Shown piece by piece: positions 9,952-18,515 of a DNA stretch of 64,000 nt. Every line of letters begins with the position of its first letter. Positions within the stretch are counted from its first letter, which is position 1. Under the pieces are notes generated by a model, which did not search any database, was not told where the DNA came from, and was given only the letters and a program-made list of their open reading frames with translations. Source of the stretch: Prado023 sp963818445 (GTDB lineage Bacteria; Actinomycetota; Actinomycetes; S36-B12; CAIYMF01); the NCBI GenBank assembly GCA_963818445.1, contig CAWFSG010000019.1, positions 248,001 through 312,000 on the forward strand, in the 5' to 3' direction. The position numbers were made by a program, and so were the translations under genes.

Positions 9952-11506
9952 TCAGGCTGCGGTGGTGTGCTTCTGGTGTGCGTGGTCGGTGTCGGGCCAG
10001 GTGTCGCGGGTGGTGCCCAGGGGGCTGGTCCAGCGCAGGCCGGAGTGGGGGAGGGGTTCGACGGTCCAGTTGTCGTCGTGCTTGAGCCGGTGATGTCGTC
10101 GGCACAATGAATGCAGGTTGTCTGGGCTGGTTGGGCCTCGGGGGAATGGGATCAGGTGGTCGAGGTCGCATTCCCGCGCCGGGACGGTGCAGCCGGGGAA
10201 TCGGCAGGTGACGTCTCGGGTGCGCACGTGCCGGTCCAGGGCGGTGGGGGGTCGGTAGGACCAGGTGCCGACGTCGAGGATTGCGCCGGTGGCCCGGTCG
10301 GTGAGGATGTGGCGCCAGCGGGTGTCGCCTGCGGCCAGGCGGCGGACCAGGTCCGCGGGCAGCACCCCGAACCCGGACAGGGTCCCGGGTGTGTCGGTGA
10401 TCCCGGCGAGGCTGTCGATCGGGATGGTCACGTTGATCTGGGTGCTGACCGCACTCGACCCCGGCCGGGTCCGGTACCGGCCCTGACCCGGGTGCTGACC
10501 CGGATCCCTGCACGGTCTGGTAGTGCGTCGTCCGGACCGCGCCGAGTTCACCGCCGATTCCGGTCCCGGTCGCCGACCGCCTGGGGTCGAGGATCAGGTC
10601 GATGAGGGCATCGGCCATCCGCAGGTCGAACGGGCGTCGCATCGCCTCTGCGGCGAATGGTCCGCGGGTGTCTGCGGAGTCGCCTGCGCACCGGCTGCCT
10701 GAGGACCCGGGCTCCTCAGCTCTGGCGCTACCTGCGCCGCTGCTGCCGGTGGCGTCGGCCGTCCCTGAGTCGGCCCGCTGCGCGGCCAGGGCCAGGGCGC
10801 GGATCGCGGCGTAGACCTGCTCGGCGTGCGTGGAGTCCAGGCGCGCGGTCAGGTCCGCGGTGCCGTCGCCCCGGTGATCGATCCATACCCCCCGCTCGGC
10901 CAACGCCCGGCGGCGGCGGGTCACGACCGTGGCCGGGTCGATCTGGGCCAGCAGCCGCTTCAGGTGCCGGTCGAGCTGCCCGGCGGTGTGCTCGGTGGCG
11001 TAGGCCATCCCGGCCGCGAGGAGCCGGTCGCAGTCCGCGTCGTACTCGGGGCGCTCCCGGTCGTGGACGTCCTGGCGGGGCACCTGGTAGAGGGCCCGGG
11101 CCAGGACCCCGGCCTTGGTCACGTCCAGCTGCCCGGCCCACAGCGCGGCCCACACCTGCGGTTGGTGGGTCAGCAGCAGCGCCTGCTCGCGCAGGTACAG
11201 CCCCGAGCGCCGTGACCGGTTCAGGGCCATCATCAGCACGTCCACGACCTGGTCGGCGACCACCCCCGCCGGGGTGTCCTCCGCCACCGCGTGGACCGCC
11301 GCCGCCCGCAACGCCGTGACCTGACCGAGGACCACCTCGACCGCCTCAAGGACGTCCACCGACGCCCCGAACACCGCGTACTCAGCCGGCGGGGCCCCCG
11401 GCGGGTGAGCCCGGATCAACGCGATCAGGCCCTCCACCCCGAGCCCGCCAGGATCCACCAGCGACCCATCATCGGCCCGTACCGCCAGACACACCTCAAG
11501 CACCAC
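9952..11506 (-). CDS. DUF222/HNH endonuclease (13E12 repeat family), frame-disrupted
   Basis: Two frames are needed. From 11506 the N-terminal DUF222 part (MALNRSRRSGLYLREQAL, QLDVTKAGVLARAL, RRRRALAERGVWIDHRGDGTADL) reads in one frame to about 10450-10500; the C-terminal HNH nuclease (DVTCRFPGCTVPARECDLDHLIPF, then NLHSLCRRHHRLKH) reads one base further on and ends at 9952. Restored, the protein would be about 517 residues, normal for this family, which is repeated many times in actinobacterial genomes. The break has the sense of one extra base (or two missing). HNH residues (Cys pairs, DHxxPF, NLxxLCRxHH) are intact, so the loss is recent or is an assembly error. An 11-base direct repeat (GGGTGCTGACC) occurs at 10440 and 10490 in the break region. 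Confidence 0.85.
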
Positions 11507-11658
11507 AACCCCCGTCCCTCGACCCGAACACCTGTACGAACACTACCCCAACGCACCGACATCCGAGCCTCGACGCGACCCAGATTGTGGATACCAAGCT
11601 CAGATCCACCTGCCCTTATCCACCGGTCAACGGGGCGCGAGACCCCGTGCCCGCTCGC

Positions 11659-11673
11659 CGGGCCTGAGGCCCG
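11659..11673 (-). terminator. Short GC hairpin after the EamA gene
   Basis: CGGGCC-TGA-GGCCCG, a six-base-pair stem, lies 10 bases beyond the EamA stop. A second hairpin, ACGGGG with CCCCGT (11630-11648), follows. No T-run is present, as is common in high-GC actinobacteria. Confidence 0.35.
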
Positions 11674-11682
11674 AGACGACGC

Positions 11683-12588
11683 TCACGCTGCCGGGGGAGC
11701 GGGCGTCCGCGTCGCCCAGTAGGCACCCAGCAGCACGAGGGGGAACCCGAGCGCCATGCCCGATGTGAGCGGCTCACCGAGGATCACGAGCCCGAGGCCG
11801 ATCGCGACCGCAGGGTTGATGAACGTGATCACCGTGGCCCGCACGGGGCCCGCGAGTGCGATCAGCCGGAAGAACAGGACGAACGCGAGCGCCGTGCACA
11901 CCAGGCCGAGCACCACCACCGCTGCCAGCACCTCGGGGGAGACCCCGCCACTTGCGTAGCCGGCCGCGGTCCATGGCAGGTAGAGCACGGCCACCACGGT
12001 CACAGAGACTGCGATGACGCCCATGGACGGCACCTCGGCCAGGACTGTGTTGGCGATGACTGGCGCCGCCGCGTAGCCCACCGCGACCAGCAGGAGCTCC
12101 ACCACTGACAGGACGTCCACGTGCCCGGCGAACGAGTCGATCCCCACGAGGCACGCCACCCCGAGGATCCCGACTCCGAGCCCGCGCAACCGCACCGGTG
12201 CGAACGCATGCGGATCACCGCGAAGCCGCGCGATCAGCACGCCGAAGAGGGGCACGGTGGCAAGCATCAGCCCGGCGAATCCACTCGTCACCCGGATCTC
12301 GGCGTGCCCGAGGAGCAACCAGGGCCCTGCCATCTCCAACAGTCCGAACGCCACGACCCACTTCCAGAGCCGGAGTGCGGGCCTCAGCGCTCCGGCGTGG
12401 GCGGCGAGGGGGATCAGGATGACGGCGGCCAGCAGTGTCCGGGACCCGGCGACAGCGGCCGGGCTGAGCTCAGCGACGGCGACCTTGATCAGCAGGTAGG
12501 GGATGCCCCAGATGATCGACATCGCGGTGAAGAGCATCCACGCCTGCCGAGTCATGTGAGCCGGAGCGGCCACGGCAGTCGATCCCAC
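11683..12588 (-). CDS. EamA/DMT-family transporter
   Basis: A 301-residue inner-membrane protein with about ten hydrophobic segments in two repeated halves, as in the drug/metabolite (EamA, RhaT-like) exporters. Typical sequence: MLFTAMSIIWGIPYLLIKVAV at the start of repeat 1, and FFRLIALAGPVRATVITFINPAVAIGLGLVILGEPLT at the end of repeat 2 (the NPxxAxxxGxxxLGE pattern). The substrate is unknown. The GTG at 12588 is chosen because TAGTCT stands six bases before it. It lies ten bases after the GNAT gene on the same strand, so read-through from that gene is also possible. Confidence 0.85.
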   Translation of the reverse strand: MGSTAVAAPAHMTRQAWMLFTAMSIIWGIPYLLIKVAVAELSPAAVAGSRTLLAAVILIPLAAHAGALRPALRLWKWVVAFGLLEMAGPWLLLGHAEIRVTSGFAGLMLATVPLFGVLIARLRGDPHAFAPVRLRGLGVGILGVACLVGIDSFAGHVDVLSVVELLLVAVGYAAAPVIANTVLAEVPSMGVIAVSVTVVAVLYLPWTAAGYASGGVSPEVLAAVVVLGLVCTALAFVLFFRLIALAGPVRATVITFINPAVAIGLGLVILGEPLTSGMALGFPLVLLGAYWATRTPAPPAA

Positions 12589-12594
12589 CGCGTC

Positions 12595-12600
12595 AGACTA
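12595..12600 (-). promoter_or_regulatory. -10 hexamer TAGTCT, leaderless start of EamA gene
   Basis: TAGTCT on the - strand is six bases upstream of the GTG at 12588. It overlaps the stop codon of the GNAT gene. Confidence 0.4.
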
Positions 12601-13062
12601 CGGCGAACCCAGGTCCAGGTGGATGAACCGGTGCGGCCCGATGCCCGCCTTGATCCACTCCTCCCCGTCCACCGTCCAGCCGGCGCTCTCGTAGAACCCG
12701 AGCGCGGACGACCGGGCTTCCGCCCACAGCGAGCCCACCCCCTGCGAAACGGCGAGCTCCACCGCCCGGTCGAGGACCGCGAGACCGACTCCAGCCCGGC
12801 GGTCGGCCTCGGCGACCACCATGGCCCGCAGGCGCCACGATGGCGCCCGGACCACACCCCGACCGGGCCAGGGCTCGGGCAGGAGCGTCGCCGCCCCGAC
12901 CACGGTCCCGTCACGCAGCGCCGCCACATGCAGGGCATCGGCCGGGACCGGGCGGTCGCCGGGCAGCGGCCCGTTCGGCCTCAGAACCGCACGCTGCAGT
13001 GGCCGTACCTCGTCGAGGTCAGCAACGCGTACCACGAGCTCCACGGTCGACAGCGTAGGCAT
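12598..13062 (-). CDS. GNAT-family N-acetyltransferase
   Basis: A 154-residue acetyl-CoA-dependent acetyltransferase. The GNAT fold is visible: VVGAATLLPEPW (strands 2-3), WRLRAMVVAEADRRAGVGLAVLDRAVELA (motif A, R/Q-x-x-G-x-G/A pyrophosphate loop here RRAGVG), then LWAEARSSALGFYESAGWTVDGEEW (motif B, YExxGW). The substrate amine is unknown; the ending with IGPHRFIHLDL resembles members acting on small metabolites. The ATG at 13062 fits the domain start; the frame is open to 13203 but the extra residues are low in likeness. It lies 180 bases downstream of the tRNA-Leu gene. Confidence 0.85.
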   Translation of the reverse strand: MPTLSTVELVVRVADLDEVRPLQRAVLRPNGPLPGDRPVPADALHVAALRDGTVVGAATLLPEPWPGRGVVRAPSWRLRAMVVAEADRRAGVGLAVLDRAVELAVSQGVGSLWAEARSSALGFYESAGWTVDGEEWIKAGIGPHRFIHLDLGSP

Positions 13063-13241
13063 CGACGCTCGAGGGCCTTCGTCGCGGGGTCCGAGGACGG
13101 TCACAGTGCTGGCCGAGAGCGTACAAGTCTGACAGGTCGGGCTTGGAGTCGATCTGGTCCACTGCGGCGAGCGGTCGGCAGCAGGTCGATGCACCGCGAC
13201 CATCGCCTGCGTCGTCGCAGGTCAAGTGCCAATCTGTTTGG

Positions 13242-13325
13242 TGTCCGAGGGGGGACTTGAACCCCCATGCCCCTGAGGGCACTAGCACCTCAAGCTAGCG
13301 CGTCTGCCTATTCCGCCACCCGGAC
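13242..13325 (-). tRNA. tRNA-Leu (anticodon GAG)
   Basis: Read on the - strand, the 7-base acceptor arm GTCCGGG pairs with CTCGGAC (one G-T), followed by discriminator A. The anticodon stem CTAGC/GCTAG encloses loop TTGAGGT, giving anticodon GAG for CTC codons. A long variable arm (GCCCTCAGGGC region) marks it as a class II tRNA, and the T-arm is GGGGG-TTCAAGT-CCCCC. CCA is not encoded. No repeated copy of its 3' end, which would indicate an integrated element, is seen nearby. Confidence 0.95.
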
Positions 13326-13436
13326 GAGGTGTTCCCACAGCAGAACCGTGGGAGCCCGCACAGGATAGCAAGCATCGGCGACCGTCCACCAATCGCCGGT
13401 CGCGGGAGGCGAACCGCCCAACGGCCGGACCTGCCC

Positions 13437-13973
13437 TCAGGGCAGACGGCCCCCGAACGCCATGGCCAGCCTGATCAGGCGGTCCTGACCACCGGAGAAC
13501 TCCGCGAGCACCGCCTCCGAGGTGGCCTCCTCGGGAGTCAGCCACGCGAGGTCGATCGCCGACTGGGTCGGCTCGCAGTCGCCGTCGACCGGCACGACGT
13601 AGGCCAACGCCACGGCATGCTGCCGTGGGTCGTGGAACCCAGTGACCGTGGGGTCGGGGAAGTACTCGACGATGGTGAACGGCGCGATCGACACGGGCAG
13701 GCGGGGAAGCGCCATGGATCCGAGGTCCTTCTCCAGATGCCGGATGAGGGCATCGCGGATCCGCTCCTTGTACAGGACCCGACCGGCGACGACCGCCCGC
13801 GACAGGCTCCCGTCGGGGCGCGCGCGGAGGAGCAGTCCCACGGCCGTGATCCGACCAGCGGCATCGACACGAACAGGCACGGCTTCGACGTACAGGATCG
13901 GCAACGTCCCGCGCGCGGCGGACAGCTCCTCGTCGCTGAGCCAGGGGGACACCACACCGAGGGTCTCACTCAT
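13437..13973 (-). CDS. NUDIX-fold protein (DUF4916 family)
   Basis: A 178-residue protein of the actinobacterial DUF4916/NUDIX-like group. It begins LSDEELSAARGTLPILYVEAVPVRVDAAGRITAVGLLLRA, then RVLYKERIRDALIRHLEKDLG, where a NUDIX box (GX5EX7REUXEEXGU) would sit; here most of the box is changed (ERIRDALIRHLEKDLG), so hydrolase activity is uncertain. The conserved end LAWLTPEEA is also typical. The ATG at 13973 stands 72 bases from the divergent M20 peptidase gene. It probably binds a nucleotide or related phosphate ester in the cytoplasm; the exact substrate is not known. Confidence 0.75.
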   Translation of the reverse strand: MSETLGVVSPWLSDEELSAARGTLPILYVEAVPVRVDAAGRITAVGLLLRARPDGSLSRAVVAGRVLYKERIRDALIRHLEKDLGSMALPRLPVSIAPFTIVEYFPDPTVTGFHDPRQHAVALAYVVPVDGDCEPTQSAIDLAWLTPEEATSEAVLAEFSGGQDRLIRLAMAFGGRLP

Positions 13974-14033
13974 GGGGGAGATTCTGCATGGTCCCGACCG
14001 CCCGCGCGCGACCCGAACCCGGCTCCGACACGG

Positions 14034-14039
14034 CAGGAT
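14034..14039 (+). promoter_or_regulatory. -10-like hexamer CAGGAT, leaderless start
   Basis: CAGGAT lies six bases before the GTG at 14046, the same arrangement as at pta. Confidence 0.4.
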
Positions 14040-14045
14040 GGGGCC

Positions 14046-15410
14046 GTGGCCGATCTCCAAGACCCTGCCCTGAGCGTCCTGTCGGAAGCCGAGACCGACG
14101 TGGTGAGGCTCATCCGCGACCTGATCCGCATCGACACCACCAACGCGGGCGACCGCCCCGAGACGGTAGGGGAGGTCGCGGCCGCGGAGTACGCCGAGGC
14201 GGCGCTGCGCGAGGCGGGGTTCGACCCGGAGCCGTTCCACACGACCTCTGCCAGGCGCGCAGGGATGGTGCTGCGCATCCCGGGCACCGACGCGGACGCA
14301 GCGCATCGCGCCCTGCTCCTGCACGGCCACCTCGACGTCGTTGCCGCGCGAGCATCCGACTGGACGCACCCACCCTTCGCCGCCGAGGTCGCCACCGACC
14401 CCGACTCGGGACTCGACATGGTCTGGGGCCGGGGGGCCGTCGACATGAAGGACATGGTCGCGATGATCCTGGCCGTGGCCCGGCACTGGGGCCGCACCGG
14501 GATCCGGCCCCGCCGGGACGTCGTGCTCCTGCTCCTCCCGGACGAGGAGGCGGGCGGCCTGCACGGCGCGCACTGGCTCGTGGACAACCGGCCGGACATC
14601 TTCGCGGGCGTGACCGAGGCCGTCGGCGAGGTCGGCGGCTTCTCGATGACCGTCCGCGACGACCTGCGCCTCTACCTGGTCCAGACCGCGGAGAAGGGCA
14701 TGGGCTGGCTGCGCCTGCATGCCGCAGGGCGCGCCGGTCACGGCTCGATGCTCAACGACGACAACGCGGTCACGACGCTGTGCCAGGCGGTGGCTCGTCT
14801 GGGGGAGCACCGGTTCCCGGTGCGGGTCACCGACACCACCCGGGCCTTCGTCGCCGAGTTGTCCGATGCACTGGACGTCGACCTCGACCCGTACGACACA
14901 GAGCAGCTCACACGGGTGCTCGGCCCACTGGCCCGCATCGTGGGGGCCACCCTGAGCAACACCGTCAACCCGACCATGCTCGACGCCGGAGCGAAGGTGA
15001 ACGTGATCCCCGGTGAGGCAACCGCCCACGTGGACGCGCGCTTCCTGCCCGGCTACGAGGACGAGATGCTGGCGACCATCGACGATCTGCTCGGTGACCG
15101 CGTGACCCGCGAGTTCGTCGTGCGCGACATCGCGCTGGAGACGACCTTCGACGGACCGTCGATCGACGCTATGGCCGCCGCCCTGCGCGCGGAGGACCCG
15201 TACGCCCGCGCCGTGCCGTACACGCTGTCCGGTGGCACCGACGCCAAGGCGTTCTCCCTGCTGGGGATCCGCTGCTACGGCTTCGCGCCCCTGCAGCTGC
15301 CGCCGACACTCGACTTCGGCTCGCTGTTCCACGGCGTCGACGAGCGGGTCCCGATCGACGGCCTGCAGTTCGGCGTCCGGGTGCTCGACCGCTTCCTGCG
15401 AGCCGTGTGA
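14046..15410 (+). CDS. M20 family metallopeptidase (ArgE/DapE-like)
   Basis: A 454-residue zinc-dependent amidohydrolase of the M20 family. Metal and catalytic motifs appear in order: LLLHGHLDVV (first zinc His and catalytic Asp), VWGRGAVDMKDMVA (bridging Asp), LLLPDEEAGG (catalytic Glu and zinc Glu), the dimerisation lid (LRLHAAGRAGHGSM, His), and SGGTDAKAF with LFHGVDERVP (last zinc His) near the C-terminus. These are complete, so it should be active. Substrate is not certain; synteny with the block around Rv2141c of M. tuberculosis (annotated DapE2-like) suggests a general N-acyl amino acid or dipeptide hydrolase. It converges with the aldo/keto reductase gene with ten bases between. Confidence 0.92.
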   Translation: MADLQDPALSVLSEAETDVVRLIRDLIRIDTTNAGDRPETVGEVAAAEYAEAALREAGFDPEPFHTTSARRAGMVLRIPGTDADAAHRALLLHGHLDVVAARASDWTHPPFAAEVATDPDSGLDMVWGRGAVDMKDMVAMILAVARHWGRTGIRPRRDVVLLLLPDEEAGGLHGAHWLVDNRPDIFAGVTEAVGEVGGFSMTVRDDLRLYLVQTAEKGMGWLRLHAAGRAGHGSMLNDDNAVTTLCQAVARLGEHRFPVRVTDTTRAFVAELSDALDVDLDPYDTEQLTRVLGPLARIVGATLSNTVNPTMLDAGAKVNVIPGEATAHVDARFLPGYEDEMLATIDDLLGDRVTREFVVRDIALETTFDGPSIDAMAAALRAEDPYARAVPYTLSGGTDAKAFSLLGIRCYGFAPLQLPPTLDFGSLFHGVDERVPIDGLQFGVRVLDRFLRAV

Positions 15411-15420
15411 GCGCACGGGC

Positions 15421-16359
15421 TCAGGCAGACACCTCGTCCAGCGCCGCGCGGATCTCGTCCGGCAACGTCAGCTCCTCGGCCCGCAACGCCCCACGCAGCT
15501 GGGCTGCGGTCCTGGATCCGAGCAGCACCGAGGCGACGCCGGGACGGTCCCTGACCCACGCCACGGCGACCTCGACCGGTGCCACGCCCAGTCCTTCGGC
15601 CGCGGTGCACACCGCGTCCACCACCCGCCGGTGGGGCACATCGAGGTACTCCCGGACGAACCCGCCGAGGTGCGGTGACGCCCCCCGGGAGTCCGCCGGC
15701 GTGCCGTGCCGGTACTTGCCGGTGAGCACGCCGCGCCCGATGGGCGACCACGCCAGGAGCCCCGAGCCGACAGCCGTGGCAGCACCCAGCATGTCGTCCT
15801 CACCCTCCCGCGCCAGCAGTGAGTACTCGACCTCGTTGGCCACCAGGCTCAGCCCATGGCGGTGCTCGCCGGTCGAGGCGGCCAGGGTCAGCTGCCAGGG
15901 CGCGTAGTTCGAGACCCCGACGTATCGGGCCTTGCCCGACTCCTGAGCGGCGGCCATCGCCGACAGGGTCTCCTCGATCGGGGTGGCGGAGTCCCAGCCG
16001 TGCACCAGCCACAGGTCGACGTAGTCGGTACCGAGCCGCTCCAACGACCCGTCAAGGGCCCGCAGCAGATGTCGACGGGAGGCATCGAACCGGCGCTCGG
16101 GCATGCGCCGCCCGCCGGCCTTCGTCACGATCACCACGTCGTCGCGGACGCCGGCCTCGGCCACCAGGGTCCCGAGCAGCTCCTCGGCTGCTCCCGAGGC
16201 GTACACGTCGGCGGTGTCGAACAGGGTGCCACCCGCCTCCACGAACAGCGAGAACTGGTCGCGGGCCTCGTACTCGTCGGTGTCGCGACCCCAGGTCATC
16301 GTGCCCAGGCCCGTGCGGCTGACCTGTAGCCCGCTGCGCCCGACCGCCCTGCTCTCCAT
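15421..16359 (-). CDS. Aldo/keto reductase
   Basis: A 312-residue NADPH-dependent aldo/keto reductase. It has the N-terminal LGTMTWG and FDTADVYASGAAEELLG (catalytic Asp and Tyr), VTKAGGR (catalytic Lys), LGTDYVDLWLVHGWD (catalytic His in the LVHxxD position), VGVSNYAPWQL, and a C-terminal cofactor segment SVLLGSRTAAQLRGAL. Closest in style to the AKR11/12 bacterial general-stress group. The ATG at 16359 matches the domain start. It is divergent from uppP across a 160-base region and converges with the M20 gene. Confidence 0.92.
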   Translation of the reverse strand: MESRAVGRSGLQVSRTGLGTMTWGRDTDEYEARDQFSLFVEAGGTLFDTADVYASGAAEELLGTLVAEAGVRDDVVIVTKAGGRRMPERRFDASRRHLLRALDGSLERLGTDYVDLWLVHGWDSATPIEETLSAMAAAQESGKARYVGVSNYAPWQLTLAASTGEHRHGLSLVANEVEYSLLAREGEDDMLGAATAVGSGLLAWSPIGRGVLTGKYRHGTPADSRGASPHLGGFVREYLDVPHRRVVDAVCTAAEGLGVAPVEVAVAWVRDRPGVASVLLGSRTAAQLRGALRAEELTLPDEIRAALDEVSA

Positions 16360-16367
16360 GGCGCGCC

Positions 16368-16373
16368 ACGCTA
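16368..16373 (-). promoter_or_regulatory. -10 hexamer TAGCGT, near-leaderless start of AKR gene
   Basis: TAGCGT on the - strand is eight bases before the ATG at 16359. Confidence 0.35.
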
Positions 16374-16404
16374 TCGGGTGGGGGAGCGGCGCGCAGTGAG
16401 CGAC

Positions 16405-16410
16405 TAGGCT
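16405..16410 (+). promoter_or_regulatory. Possible -10 hexamer (TAGGCT) for the uppP transcript
   Basis: TAGGCT is about 110 bases before uppP and about 45 before the short leader ORF. No clear -35 is seen, so this is a weak prediction. Confidence 0.3.
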
Positions 16411-16455
16411 CGGCGCGGCGCGGCGGGCGGTCGTCACGGCCACGAGGAGGCGTAC

Positions 16456-16524
16456 GTGCAGGGCAGTTGCGCGACCATGCAGGGCCACTGCCCGACCCCG
16501 GTGGGGGAGCAGGTACCCCGATGA
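16456..16524 (+). other. Leader ORF (22 aa, two Cys-containing heptads) coupled to uppP
   Basis: A GTG at 16456 follows GAGGAGG (16444-16450) at five bases, a near-ideal ribosome site. The 22-codon frame reads VQGSCAT then MQGHCPT then PVGEQVPR and its TGA overlaps the uppP ATG as ATGA. The two heptads come from a 21-base tandem repeat (16 of 21 bases identical). The same DNA can form a stem GGGCAGT (16461-16467) with ACTGCCC (16487-16493). It looks like a translated leader controlling uppP; not seen described, function inferred. Confidence 0.4.
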
Positions 16525-17417
16525 TCGCGCCGCTCACAGCACTGGCCGCGACCGCGACACTGTCAACCGCGACGCAGTCGACCACGACGGACCCGATCAC
16601 CTGGGCCCAGGCCGTGATCCTCGGGGTGCTCCAGGGGCTGACCGAGTTCCTGCCGATCTCCAGCAGCGCGCACCTGCTGATCGGATCCCAGCTCTTCGGA
16701 TGGTCCGACCCGGGTGCCGCGTTCACGGCAGTCACGCAGATCGGCACCGAGACGGCGGTGGTCATCTACTTCGCCAAGGACATCTGGCGGATCCTGCGGG
16801 CATGGTTCGGCCAGTTCGCCCACCCGGAGACCCGGGGCGACCCGGATGTCCGGATGGGCTGGCTGGTCATCATCGGCACCATCCCCATCGCCCTGCTGGG
16901 GTTCGTGTTCTCCGACCAGATCGAGACGGTCGCCCGCAACCTGTACCTCGTCTCGTTCACCCTCATCTTCTTCGGCATCCTGCTCGGCATCGCCGACCGC
17001 ACCGCGCGCTCGATCCACGACCTCGGCGAGCTCACCGTGCGCGACGGGATCATCTACGGGTTCTGCCAGGCCCTCGCGCTCATCCCGGGGGTCTCGCGGT
17101 CCGGGGCGACCATCACCGCGGGCCTGTTCATGGGCTACACCCGCGAGGCCGCCACGCGCTACGCCTTCCTCCTGGCGATCCCCGCGGTGCTCGCCTCCGG
17201 GTTCTACCAGGCCCTGGACATCGGGTCGGACCCAGCGGTGGCGTGGGGCCCGACGATCCTGGCCACGATCATCGCCTTCGTCATCGGCTACGCCGTGATC
17301 GCCTGGCTGATCCGGTACGTGTCGACCAACTCGTACATGCCGTTCGTGATCTACCGGATCGTCCTGGGGACGCTGGTGCTGGTGCTGCTGGCCACCGGCG
17401 TGCTCACCAACCCCTGA
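16521..17417 (+). CDS. uppP: Undecaprenyl-diphosphatase
   Basis: Dephosphorylates undecaprenyl pyrophosphate at the membrane to recycle the lipid carrier for peptidoglycan and other polymers; also confers bacitracin tolerance. The 298-residue protein has the BacA/UppP signatures: GVLQGLTEFLPISSSAHL near residues 35-52 (Glu- and Ser-rich active-site motif) and LALIPGVSRSGATITAGL in the second half (PGxSRSGxT motif), with about eight hydrophobic segments. ATG is preceded by GGGGGAGCAG and overlaps the stop of a short leader ORF. Its position just ahead of the histidine phosphatase/DUF3090/SCO1664 trio is conserved in actinobacteria, but here corA lies between on the other strand. Confidence 0.96.
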   Translation: MIAPLTALAATATLSTATQSTTTDPITWAQAVILGVLQGLTEFLPISSSAHLLIGSQLFGWSDPGAAFTAVTQIGTETAVVIYFAKDIWRILRAWFGQFAHPETRGDPDVRMGWLVIIGTIPIALLGFVFSDQIETVARNLYLVSFTLIFFGILLGIADRTARSIHDLGELTVRDGIIYGFCQALALIPGVSRSGATITAGLFMGYTREAATRYAFLLAIPAVLASGFYQALDIGSDPAVAWGPTILATIIAFVIGYAVIAWLIRYVSTNSYMPFVIYRIVLGTLVLVLLATGVLTNP

Positions 17418-17442
17418 CGGGCGCACCGACGCCCACCGGGCC

Positions 17443-18456
17443 TCACAGCCAGCGGGAGCGCTTGAACGCCCGGTACATCAGGGTCAGGATCGTGGCCATC
17501 ACCAACAGGACCACGGGGTACCCGTACCTCCAGGAGAGCTCGGGCATGTGCTCGAAGTTCATCCCGTAGATCCCGGCCAGGGCCGTGGGGACGGCCAGGA
17601 GCGCGGCGTAGGCGGCCATCTTGCGCATGTCCGTGTTCTGCTGCAGGCCCTGTCGCGCGTTGGAGGCCTGCAGGATGGTGACCAGCAGGCTCTCGTAGGA
17701 CTCCACGTAGTCGTTGACGCGCAGCAGGTGGTCCCCGAGGTCGTGGAAGTGCGTCCGCAACTCCTCGGGGATGTTCGGCATCCGTCCCTCGACGAGCCGC
17801 TGTGCGTGCCCGACCATCGGAGACACCGCGCGGCGCAGCTCGAGGTTCTCGCGCTTGAGCAGGTAGATGACCTCGCTGTCGTCGGTGACCGCCGGGGAGA
17901 ACACGTGCTCCTCGATGGTGTCGAGGTCCTTGCCGATCTCGTCGGCGGCCTCGAGGTACCCGTCGACGATGGCATCGGCGATGGCGTGGACGGCCGAGAG
18001 CGGACCCAGGGCCAGCAGCTCTGGCCGCTCGGTCGTGTCGAGCCGCACCTGGCCGAGGGAGCCCACGGGGCCCAGCCGCACGGTGATGACGTACGAGGGA
18101 CCGACCATCAGGGCGATCTGGCCGGTCTCGATGGCCGACGTGGGCTCGTCGTAGACGACGACCTTGAAGACGATGAGGGCGCCGTCGCCCTCGGAGAACT
18201 CGGCCTTGGCCCGCTGGCGCGGATTGAGTGCGTCGGCGATCCACAGGTTCGGGATCCCGAACACCTCGGCCAGCGCGTCGAGCTCCTTGCGCGTGGGCGA
18301 GGCCAGTGCGATCCACAGGAAGTCCGAGGGATCGGCCGTGGCCCGCTCGTACATCGCGTGGACCAGGGAGACGGCATCGGGGGTCAGCGTGCCCGCCGAC
18401 CTGATCACCTGGGACTGCGCGGCATCGACCTCGGTTCCCCCGCAGTAGCGGCCCAT
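17443..18456 (-). CDS. corA: CorA-family magnesium/cobalt transporter
   Basis: A 337-residue divalent-cation channel of the CorA family, working as a pentamer in the membrane. The long N-terminal cytoplasmic domain (about 275 residues of alternating strands and helices, including ELRTHFHDLGDHLLRVNDYVESY in the stalk helix) is followed by two C-terminal membrane segments (MAAYAALLAVPTALAGIYGMNF and YPVVLLVMATILTLMYRAF). The diagnostic YGMNFEHMPEL loop is intact. The C-terminus KRSRWL is typical. The start could also be GTG at 18462 or 18468; the ATG at 18456 is a conservative choice. Divergent from the histidine phosphatase gene by 59 bases. Confidence 0.95.
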   Translation of the reverse strand: MGRYCGGTEVDAAQSQVIRSAGTLTPDAVSLVHAMYERATADPSDFLWIALASPTRKELDALAEVFGIPNLWIADALNPRQRAKAEFSEGDGALIVFKVVVYDEPTSAIETGQIALMVGPSYVITVRLGPVGSLGQVRLDTTERPELLALGPLSAVHAIADAIVDGYLEAADEIGKDLDTIEEHVFSPAVTDDSEVIYLLKRENLELRRAVSPMVGHAQRLVEGRMPNIPEELRTHFHDLGDHLLRVNDYVESYESLLVTILQASNARQGLQQNTDMRKMAAYAALLAVPTALAGIYGMNFEHMPELSWRYGYPVVLLVMATILTLMYRAFKRSRWL

Positions 18457-18501
18457 TCCCACGATCACATCGGCATGATCGCACCCCGGGTCGGTCGTGG
18501 C

Positions 18502-18507
18502 TAGGCT
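18502..18507 (+). promoter_or_regulatory. -10 hexamer TAGGCT, leaderless start
   Basis: TAGGCT is eight bases before the GTG at 18516. Confidence 0.4.
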
Positions 18508-18515
18508 GCGGGACT

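Noticed and set aside
10440..10500. 11-base direct repeat GGGTGCTGACC at 50-base spacing as the cause of the HNH frame break
   Set aside because: Removing one 50-base unit shifts the frame by two, not the one needed to rejoin the two parts.
13242..13325. tRNA-Leu as an integration site
   Set aside because: No repeated tRNA 3' end, integrase or phage gene is seen in the surroundings.
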